The position numbers and the translations under genes were made by a program. The notes under the pieces were generated by a model, which was given only the letters and a program-made list of their open reading frames with translations, was not told where the DNA came from and ran no database searches. A DNA stretch of 64,000 nt from Lojkania enalia (taxonomy: Eukaryota > Ascomycota > Dothideomycetes > Pleosporales): positions 127,107 to 191,106 of the forward strand of contig ML986669.1 of assembly GCA_010094045.1 (NCBI GenBank). Reading direction: 5' to 3'. Each line of letters starts with the position of its first letter. Position 1 is the stretch's first letter. Below, in pieces: positions 56,501-64,000 of the stretch.

Positions 56501-57362
56501 CGCAGATTCCACGAATTACAATTGAAAGGCGATTCTGAATAACACCAGCGCCCTCCATCTCAAAACAGATAATCCCATGATCATTGTGCAATTCATCCCT
56601 CTTAGACGCTGAAATCTGTAGTTGATTGCTGGATCCTATGTTTCCGGGGTGAACTTTTGGAGTGTCCTGCTGTCTATTCGCTTCAACACCTCGCTGACGA
56701 CGCAATTGAGATTGGTTTAGATCGCAGCAAACCTCACAGTCCTCATTTATAAACTCCCCGGGATGGGAGCAAGTACCGTTGAAAAGCCTATCTTGTGAGG
56801 CGCCTTGGTCTTCAAACTTTTGTTGTTCGTCAATATGTATATTCGCTCGCATCTCCTGCAAGATAGCCGGAATTTTAGTACCATTTGTCATCGATTGCCT
56901 AGCCTGGAGCACGTTAACGGCATTGAGTAGAGAGTCAGGGGGCCTATTTGTATGCCCTCTAAATTCTAGTCGGCCTTCGTCTTTCCACGCTCCGAAATCG
57001 TATCGAACAACGCCACTATGCATACCCCTTGGATAGCTGACCACTACATCTCTAAGCATAATCTGAGATTGCGCACCAATTGAACCATAACTGGGAACTC
57101 CACCACCGATTCCGACAACCACAAAATACTCGATGTTCCTAAACACATTGCGCATTCTGGCGGCGAGCTCCGATGCAGCATCCGTGCCCATTTTTGATTG
57201 TACAGCCATCACAACATTGTGTTTTCCAATTCTTCCTCCATGATAAATAAAACCGTCAACATGAATATCCCCATAATTATCGTCTAGTACGGCTTTTGCA
57301 GCTACAAGCTTTAAGGGTAGCGGGGCTATCCAGCCTATAGAGTATCGAGCGACATCATCCAT
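53528..57362 (-). pseudogene. PNP-NACHT-WD40 NLR-type (STAND) gene, broken by frameshifts and stops
   Basis: Module order on the minus strand: a nucleoside-phosphorylase-like domain from ATG 57362 (IGWIAPLPLKLVAAKAVLDD, VVVGIGGGVPS, ICFEMEGAGV) ending at tandem stops near 56266; a NACHT domain (56250-55337) with Walker A LSGWAGTGKSTIA and Walker B LLIVIDALDEY; a helical region; and five WD40 units to 53528. Fungal NLRs of this build act in non-self recognition. Breaks: frame changes near 55350, 55134, 55060, 55030 and 54650, and TAG at 54340-54338 in place of the Trp of the first WD unit. A weak intron (G|gtccaag near 56311 to gacag near 56257) could rejoin PNP and NACHT. The rest cannot be repaired by introns. 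Confidence 0.85.
53820..54440 (-). repeat. five WD40 repeats of the NLR pseudogene
   Basis: Units of 42 residues: [80 protein letters not shown] and [20 protein letters not shown], each followed by a (V/I)RIW-type end. Units 2 and 3 are the most alike. They are followed by a C-terminal tail with [15 protein letters not shown] common in this family. Confidence 0.8.
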
Positions 57363-57793
57363 TATTTCTCGAGACGTAAATACGGCTGGAGACACATGCA
57401 GGTAAGGCACCCTAGATCTAAGCGATGGAGCACTATATAGCGTTTAGCTTTATTTAATTAGCAGGATTACTAGGGTATGGCGGAAGAGTGTGGAGTACCA
57501 TGAGACGGACCCTGTTTCCCGGCGCTAGCTCAAAGACATCTCAAACATCTCGTCAATCCTACTAGCTAATCTATTGAATTTAGAGGTTGTTTAGACAATA
57601 AAAAAGCCCATGAAAGAAAGTACTCCCGACAAGGAGGTGCGATCTATCGCTAACCTTAGCATTCTAGGCACCCTCGGCAGCTGAAAATGTCTTGGCATCA
57701 TTTCGTTTCAGTTCTCGGGAATGCACGAGGACACCGCACTTCTCTATACCATTAATTTTAATACTTCTTGCCCAATATTTGATCCTAAGCTAT

Positions 57794-58704
57794 CTAAAAC
57801 TCCAGTGCTGTGATGGACGACGATATCGCAACAACCCAATAAGTCCAAAACTTATCAGACACTACCAAAGATTCTCTCTTACTACCCTGTGCGGGCTCGA
57901 AGTGGAAAAATGACATGCTGAAAATCGCCTTCGAGAAGTAACAAGCCAGAGAGGCTCTGTCACAAGTCGGAACGACTTAGCTTACCGCGAAGAAGGTAGC
58001 TGTCAAAAATGTCATGGTAGCGATAGCGATCGCTTTCATCGCCAATGTCTCGTTCACAGCTTCTTTTCCGATCCGCACCTGAACCCTACTAGCGCGTTGA
58101 GCTGCGGTGTTAAAAGCCTAATAACTATTGCGCTAGCTAGACTTAGTTCCGAAGAGAAATAGCCAGACCTAGCAACAAAGCCCGACGCCTTCGGAACGAA
58201 GATATCTTTCCTTAAATTTAATTGGGTAATCTCATTATGAATGCGCGCTTTGTTAGACTCGGAAGGTTGAAGTAGGTCACGTAGGAATTGAGACTGGAAT
58301 TGAAGCTGGTCACGGATCGTATTCCGGTCCTGGTTGTCTTGCCGCTGAAGATCCTTGATAAATTCCAAAGCCACAGATATTGTTTCGCTGACATGGATAG
58401 CATGCCTTGATATCTCATGGAGTAAATGGTAGTTAGGATCTTGCGGCCCGGGCTAAGATGGTTAGCCCACCAACTAGTCGCTGAGTAATGATGGACTCAC
58501 TACTTCCACTGCACAGATATGGTTCCTCAGTGACCAAACAGGGTTGTTGTAGAGAGATAGCAATTCATTTATCACAATTGAGAAGATGGGGTAGGGATCG
58601 GAGAATTCGATGTTGCCTAGACTAGAAAAAAAAACTGAGTACAAGGACGTCTTCATGTGTCCGGGGAAGCCTAGGCATAGTAGTGTCAAAGAATGAGACG
58701 GTGC
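57794..58704 (-). pseudogene. CorA-like membrane protein, 3' exons only
   Basis: Four phase-compatible exons can be read: 58704-58501 (LGFPGHMKTSLYSVFFSSL, DPYPIFSIVINELLSLY, VWSLRNHICAVE), 58452-58198 (HEISRHAIHVSETISVALEF), 58117-57986 (RVQVRIGKEAVNETLAMK, IATMTFLTATFFA) and 57928-57794 (IFSMSFFHFEPAQ, SDKFWTYWVVAIS). This is the pattern of the C-terminal part of fungal CorA-like proteins, with the first transmembrane segment before IFSMSFF. The N-terminal half is absent: about 200 bp upstream lies a family B solo LTR. The donor after exon 2 (gttccg) is poor. Probably a truncated relic, though a short expressed gene cannot be excluded. Confidence 0.65.
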
Positions 58705-58904
58705 CTAGTGCATCGAAAACCCCATTTCATACTACTCCTATCCATGTCCAATTGATTGTGGATTATTTAGTGGTGCATTGGTATCTCCCGGGGCCCCAAG
58801 GTAAGAAGATGGGTTTAATATTTAAAAAATAACTAGTTGGAAAGCTTCATTCTATTTAGGTTTTAGAAGTAGAAATGAAGTGGATTAACATCGACCTTGG
58901 TACC

Positions 58905-59046
58905 TGTAAGGTTATATGTATGGCACAATCCCTATTAAGAACTAGCACTGATATCATGTGATACTAGGAGAGACAGTATAAATAGCCTTGATCCTCCGTA
59001 GATAAATTAACACAGCTTTCCTCTTTATCTGTTCCGATACTTTGCA
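58905..59046 (+). repeat. solo LTR, family B, copy 4
   Basis: A 142-bp unit TGTAAGGTTATATG...ACTTTGCA with flanking 5-mers gtacc and atacc (one mismatch). It carries the shared TATCATGTGATACTAGG and AGTATAAATAGCC blocks. Confidence 0.88.
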
Positions 59047-59515
59047 ATACCCGACTATGAACGAAATGGCTGGCGTATTGTAGGGAAATTATTATTTGCC
59101 TAGTTGGAGTGTTACAATCTCATTCATCTATAAAGGAAACTCAAGTTGATGTTATTACGAGTGCTGAGAAAGTCGACCGGACCGTCGCATTAATAAGTCA
59201 ATTAAGATATGCACTACCTCAGATGGACAAGAGGTGCTCCGCCACAACCTCACAGCTACGAGCCCATGTTGCGATGAGTATAATTGCCGCTAACTCAAAG
59301 CATCATTTTCTAGCCAAAGTCGCGAGACAGACATTCGTGATACCATATCTCGAACCCCGTTATTATTATAATAGTGCGCAGACCATTTGCGGGATTAGGG
59401 TAAATAAGCTTTAGCAGTGCCGTGAAAGATTAGGTACATCGTCATCCAATACAGGAAGCCGGTAAGTGACAAAGAAGTATTTGATTGATGTAAGAGAAGT
59501 AAAATTACATTCGAG
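59047..59515. other. intergenic, no gene seen
   Basis: Between the LTR and the 3' end of homeodomain gene B. The plus-strand frame at 59109-59414 shows no family resemblance. Confidence 0.4.
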
Positions 59516-61972
59516 TTAATCATCCATCCCGAACTCTACCAACCCAGTCGACCCATCTTTCGCCACTGTTGGAGCCCAGCCTGACCCTGCCATACCTACC
59601 AAAGCCGAGCTCATGACAAGAGCTGCAACGTGACCTTTAGGATTTTCCACCAGGCCCAGTTTCTTTTCGTCAAACTCTGACGAAGTTCGGCTACTTTTCA
59701 AGTAATAAGTGGCCGGCGAGGAAAATATACTGTGGAAGAAGCGGGGAGGCCCGTTTCCGAGGAGCCTAAATGTCGTCTTTGATGGTGTAGGTTGCGGGCA
59801 ATTTGACGCATCGGCGGGTTGGTTGATCCGAAGAGAAGTTGGGCCTGTGAAATATTTCGCATCGGATGTCCGTGGTAATGCATCAGAAATCCCATCAAAA
59901 TCCATTAAGATGTCGGATGGCAATGCCGAAAGAGTCTCAGGAGACCTGACGTTGAAAGACTTGGGATGATATGAAGAATGATTCTTGCTGTACAATGCCT
60001 CATCCTTGGAAAACTCATGGCTCTCAGGCCGCGGTAGAAACACAGGTTCGAATGTTGCAGTCACCGTTCTTGAGAAATATCGATCCACAGCAGTGCTGCT
60101 ATCAGGGAATTGCAAGCCATGGATATCTTTAAGATGACGCAGCATCTCTGTGCTCGTGGTATAAAACACCTGATCGCATTCGTTCCAAGTGTGGAAACGG
60201 CCACGCTCAGGGAATGGGGACTTGAAAGGGTCTTCCCAGACCTTTTCGGAGTTGAGTGCTTTTACGCTGGAAAGAAATCGACAAGACCACACTAAACACG
60301 AGAGATGACTCTGATCGCCTGGATGAAACACTCGGCGACAATACCGACATCGGAAGGGAGCATCAAGGCCGCTGCTAATATCATCAAGCTTCATAGGTAA
60401 ACGGTGCGTCCACCAGGATGATGGGTCATTGTTGCCTTCTTTAAAATGGGTAGATACGTGGGATCGACGCTGGGACCAATTTTCAAGCCATTTTCCACAA
60501 AAACCGCAGTGCAATGCAGGATCGTCTTTTGGGAGTGGCGGAGGAGGACGCTTCCAACGATCAGCTAGAGCGAAGCAGCCGAATTCCGAGCCCTTAGAGC
60601 AACCTAGTTGAGAGTCGGGGTGCTTTAGCTTCGATCCGAATCTACCCGTACGCAAATGCGAATTGTGAAGGTGCTGTATGAAATGGTCGCGCCGATAGAA
60701 AGTACGGGACCCTTCCGACTTCGAATGACAAGTAAAGTATTCGTGTATCTGTAAGTGGAGATCGTCTGGTGAAGCCATGGCGCAAAACGGGCATATGGTG
60801 AGCTGATTTTCTAGATTGGGACAGCAGACCCAGGTCGTACGAGGACAGTGTATAGATTCTTCATGTCTAGCCCATTCGTATTGGTTCTTGTACTGCTTGC
60901 CACAAAAAGTGCACCAATACTGTAGGTTGCGGCTTTCCTGAGCCGCATCGGAATATGATGACCTCAAGGAAGATGATGACCTATTTCTAGTTCTCGGGTA
61001 AGGCTCCATACGCCTACGTCCTTTCCTACGACTACGGTTGAATGAAGAGTTATTGCTTCCTCGAGAGGATGTTGTATAGTGCGTTTGAGCTGTCGCAGCT
61101 GAACCAGTCGATGAAGCTCTCGATGAACGAACAGAAGGCGCTCTGCTTATTCTCATAGAGCTTGGAGTTTTTGATTGGCGGAAATTTGGATTAAAAGCAT
61201 CTTCTGCTACTTCTACCTCGATTGCAGATGTTACGACTGGCTCCAAATCCATCTCCAATGTCATCCATGCCTCGAAAGGATCCTGCTGAGTAGACGCCTC
61301 CAATGCTAGCTTTTCAAGACTTTCTTTGGATAGCGTAGGTCGATAATCTTGTTGCGCATTGTCATCTTTACTGGACGTCCGGACCGAGTCCTGGCCAATA
61401 CCGGATGCACGCGACAATTCAGAGTGATCAATCATTTCGCCAGACACTATTTGCTCTAGCGGATACGGAGGTCTTCGACTTCGGGCATTGTTGAACCAAT
61501 TCCGGACTCGCCTAAGCTCAAGATTCGTCTGCTGGGCAATAGCATCAAGCTCTCTAGAAGTCGGATACGGCGCACGTGCATAGTGTTCCTCAAGGACTCG
61601 CTTTGCCTCAAGCGTGATTCGCGGCTGAGCCCCTCGTTTCCTCGTGGTTTTAATGTCGTCAAGAGCGCAAAGAAAATTGGCAATTTCATCGTCATGGTTA
61701 TTTCGCAACGGAGGGGACGGAGGGGACTGCTCCAGAGATGGATCTAGCCTGGTTTGGTCGAGAGGGACCCAATCCATCAATACTCCATCCTCTGAGTTGC
61801 CGAACGATGCAATTTGGGCGTCTAATCCTACATCACCATGCGGATCTTCATAGAAGGGCGCATCCTGCCCAAACAGCATATGAAAGTAACTCGATTCTGC
61901 ATTCATGCCATCAGGCTGACTTGTCAAGCCTTCAGCAGGAGATAGTACCCAGCTCTCGGCTGGGGTTGTCAT
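59516..61972 (-). CDS. homeodomain (TALE/KN type) + C2H2 zinc finger fusion protein, gene B
   Basis: Single exon of 818 residues from ATG 61972. The homeodomain is at about residues 112-168 (QPRITLEAKRVLEEHYARAP, LELRRVRNWFNNARSR). A Ser/Arg-rich linker (SRAPSVRSSRASSTGSAA) leads to fingers from about residue 365: CTFCGKQYKNQYEWARHEES, CPFCAMASPDDLHLQIHEYF, CGFCGKWLENWSQRRSHVST and CRYCRRVFHPGDQSHLS, with FYRRDHFIQHLHNSHL between. The C-terminus AALVMSSALVGMAGSGW and VEFGMDD matches gene A almost word for word. It is intact, in the same orientation as gene A, and divergent from UTP15 across 326 bp. A probable DNA-binding regulator. Confidence 0.88.
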   Translation of the reverse strand: MTTPAESWVLSPAEGLTSQPDGMNAESSYFHMLFGQDAPFYEDPHGDVGLDAQIASFGNSEDGVLMDWVPLDQTRLDPSLEQSPPSPPLRNNHDDEIANFLCALDDIKTTRKRGAQPRITLEAKRVLEEHYARAPYPTSRELDAIAQQTNLELRRVRNWFNNARSRRPPYPLEQIVSGEMIDHSELSRASGIGQDSVRTSSKDDNAQQDYRPTLSKESLEKLALEASTQQDPFEAWMTLEMDLEPVVTSAIEVEVAEDAFNPNFRQSKTPSSMRISRAPSVRSSRASSTGSAATAQTHYTTSSRGSNNSSFNRSRRKGRRRMEPYPRTRNRSSSSLRSSYSDAAQESRNLQYWCTFCGKQYKNQYEWARHEESIHCPRTTWVCCPNLENQLTICPFCAMASPDDLHLQIHEYFTCHSKSEGSRTFYRRDHFIQHLHNSHLRTGRFGSKLKHPDSQLGCSKGSEFGCFALADRWKRPPPPLPKDDPALHCGFCGKWLENWSQRRSHVSTHFKEGNNDPSSWWTHRLPMKLDDISSGLDAPFRCRYCRRVFHPGDQSHLSCLVWSCRFLSSVKALNSEKVWEDPFKSPFPERGRFHTWNECDQVFYTTSTEMLRHLKDIHGLQFPDSSTAVDRYFSRTVTATFEPVFLPRPESHEFSKDEALYSKNHSSYHPKSFNVRSPETLSALPSDILMDFDGISDALPRTSDAKYFTGPTSLRINQPADASNCPQPTPSKTTFRLLGNGPPRFFHSIFSSPATYYLKSSRTSSEFDEKKLGLVENPKGHVAALVMSSALVGMAGSGWAPTVAKDGSTGLVEFGMDD

Positions 61973-62298
61973 AGGCGAAGATGGGTGAATAGAATGACGT
62001 AAGAGAATTAAGGAATAGCAGGATGAAACAACAACTGGGGAGCAATTTTGAACACATCACGGCAGTATGAAACATGTTTATATTCTGTCTGATAAGTGGA
62101 CAAGGCTGACTGGGGCTGAGCGTGAAAGATGAAGTGGGCGGGCTCAGGTCGCCTAGTGATAAGATAGGCGGGAGCGACGCACGGATCATGCTCCCCACGG
62201 CAGAACCTCGGCGCTCCTGTCAAAAAAGTTTCCGAAAAGTTCGAGTCGCGCCGCCAAACTCTCTCGATCAGCACCAAATCTCCGCTCGATCGTTCATA
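61973..62298. promoter_or_regulatory. divergent promoter region, homeodomain gene B / UTP15
   Basis: The 326 bp between the two divergent start codons must hold both promoters. The plus frame upstream of the UTP15 ATG is open back to 62122, but has no family resemblance and is read as leader. Confidence 0.55.
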
Positions 62299-63997
62299 AT
62301 GGCCGCCGAAGTGCAACCCTTGCAGCCCATAAAGCTGCCAAAGGGCCCAGTGACAATTACAGCCGAGCAACGATACTGGCAGTCCTATTCTTCGCAGCTA
62401 CAGATTGACCCGTCGCAACACGCCTCCCCAGTAACCCACATATCCTTCCCGCCGCCTGCGCCGTCAAACCTTACCGTCTCTCCCCAAGAACTTTTCGCCG
62501 TAACGACAGGTTCGCGAGTGCAAATATTTTCGTCCAAGACCCGGAAACCCGTCAAAACAATATCCCGATTCAACGTCGATGACATTGCGCATTTTGGCAA
62601 CATTCGAAGAGATGGAAGGGTAGTTGTCGCGGGTGGGGATTCCGGCGCAATACAGGCGTTTGACCTGAACTCGAGAGCGATTTTGAAAACATGGAAGGAG
62701 CATAAGCAGCCGGTGTGGGTGACGCAATGGCATCCGAGCGATATGACGGGTTTAATGAGCTGTTCGGATGATCGAACAGTTCGATTATGGGACTTGCCTA
62801 GCGACAAGAGCATCATGTCTTTGCATGGCCATCAGGATTATGTGCGGTGTGGCGCGTTTATGCCATCGCAGAGCGGGTTGCTGGTTTCGGGGAGCTATGA
62901 TCAGACGGTCCGGTTATGGGATTCAAGAATTGGCGGGAATGCGGTCATGGTATTCAAGCACGCGGCGGCCATCGAGTCCGTTCTCCCCATGCCTTCTGGC
63001 ACCGCAATTCTCGCCTCAGCCGAGAACGCAATATCTGTGCTGGACGTCGTAGCTGCTAAACCAATCCATCTCCTCAAGAACCACCAGAAGACCGTCACTA
63101 GTTTGGCGTTGGCAAACAATGGAGGGAGACTGCTTAGTGGTGGGCTTGATGGCCACGTAAAGGTCTTCGAGACTACGGGCTGGAACGTCGTTGCTGGCAT
63201 GAAATACCCCTCCCCGATCCTCTCCCTCAATGTCATCTCCTCCGGTCTTCAAAGAGAAGACAGGCACATTGCGGTCGGCATGCAATCCGGCATCCTATCC
63301 ATTAAGACCCGGCTCTCGGGCGAACAAAAAGTACAAGCCCGCGAGCGCGAGAAGGAAATGAAAGCCCTTATGGAAGGCAAGATCGAGCAATACGACCGCG
63401 CCAAAAAGCGGAAGAGGGGAAAAGGATGGGACCGCCGAATTCGAGGAAAGGATTTTACAGGCGAAGGAGCGGACATTGTCATCGAAGGCAACGCAAGAGG
63501 CAAGGTGAACAACAGTCTTCCCTGGGGTAACGCGCTGCGATGGGGGGAGTACTCCAAAGCGCTCGATTTGGTGCTCGAGTCAAATGTATGAATATCCCTC
63601 CGGATTATACAGCTGAGATTGGATACTGATGAATTCATATCAGGCTGGCAACGCCCGCGCTCAAACTCTCACCGTCCTAACCGCCCTCCGCCATCGCTCC
63701 GCCCTACGCTCCGCCCTTTCAAACCGCGACTCCGTCACCCTGCCACCCGTCCTCCGGTGGCTCATAAAGTCAATCGTGGAGCCTCGAACTGTCCGCTTAA
63801 CGGTCGATGTGGCGCTCATTGTACTGGACTTGTATGCGGATCAGCTGGGCAAAAGCCCGGAGGTTGATATGCTGATCGATGTTTTGAAGAAGAAAGTGAG
63901 TCTTTGTGTCGAAGCGAGTCAAACGGCTTGGAGTGTGATGGGGATGGTAGAGTTACTGGTTAGAGGGGCAGGGGAGGAGCCTGTTGCTGAGGAATGA
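62299..63997 (+). CDS. UTP15: U3 small nucleolar RNA-associated protein 15 (UTP15)
   Basis: A WD40 protein of the t-UTP subcomplex of the small-subunit processome, acting in the nucleolus in early 18S rRNA processing. Two exons, 62299-63585 and 63644-63997, give 546 residues. The N-terminus (LPKGPVTITAEQRYWQSYSS) and WD units such as SCSDDRTVRLWDLPSDKS, SGSYDQTVRLWDSR and SGGLDGHVKVFETTGW are typical. The second exon with ALRHRSALRSALSNRD and LRWLIKSIVEPR is the UTP15 C-terminal domain. The Lys/Arg-rich segment RAKKRKRGKGWDRRIRGK is a likely nucleolar signal. The gene appears complete within the window. Confidence 0.95.
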
Positions 63998-64000
63998 CCT

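Noticed and set aside
59109..59414. 101-codon plus-strand frame between LTR and gene B
   Set aside because: No resemblance, no introns, AT-rich surroundings.
1..64000. CRISPR arrays, bacterial operons, rRNA genes, telomeric repeats
   Set aside because: None seen; gene structure is eukaryotic throughout.

Overview
The window is nuclear DNA of a filamentous ascomycete (Pezizomycotina; I cannot fix the class). The evidence is protein-coding genes broken by many 48-75 nt GT-AG introns with CTNAC-like branch points, fungal-only gene families (C2H2/fungal_trans regulators, NACHT-WD40 NLR-like genes, EasG-like reductases, M35-like metallopeptidases) and retrotransposon and pogo-type DNA transposon relics. 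Exons were joined by hand from splice signals, reading phase and family similarity.

Layout. 1-15.4 kb is mainly housekeeping: the 5' part of a mitochondrial-type C1-tetrahydrofolate synthase (minus), two poorly preserved unknown genes, eIF3 subunit i, a histidine-phosphatase (phosphoglycerate-mutase-like) gene, NADP-isocitrate dehydrogenase, and two long, probably disordered proteins, one rich in CDK-type TPxK/R sites. 15.4-23.4 kb has no gene I can support and lies upstream of a C2H2/fungal_trans transcription factor (23.4-26.8 kb). 28-33 kb is repeat-rich: two small solo LTRs, an EasG-like reductase and a degenerate pogo/Fot1-type transposon with TA target duplication. 33-43 kb holds secreted or membrane proteins (a Cys-rich small secreted protein, a PIN-like/auxin-efflux-carrier-type transporter, a secreted protein with an apparent decayed Hsp70/actin-like fold, an HExxH metallopeptidase), a conserved unknown protein and an atypical Rho-like GTPase.

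43-62 kb is an accessory island. Two intact homeodomain+C2H2 fusion genes (A and B) flank a third, decayed copy, a multiply frameshifted PNP-NACHT-WD40 NLR-type pseudogene, a CorA-like relic, a GFD2-like pseudogene and further solo LTRs. The window ends in conserved sequence with UTP15, divergent from homeodomain gene B.

Seven of the eight repeats in two LTR families can be delimited to the base as TG...CA units (the eighth has lost its terminal dinucleotide), and all eight have 5-bp target duplications (four perfect, four with one mismatch), so the island is an insertion-prone compartment between stable blocks. The best leads for new biology are the homeodomain-C2H2 family with its conserved C-terminal tail beside NLR-type genes, and the secreted Hsp70-like protein.
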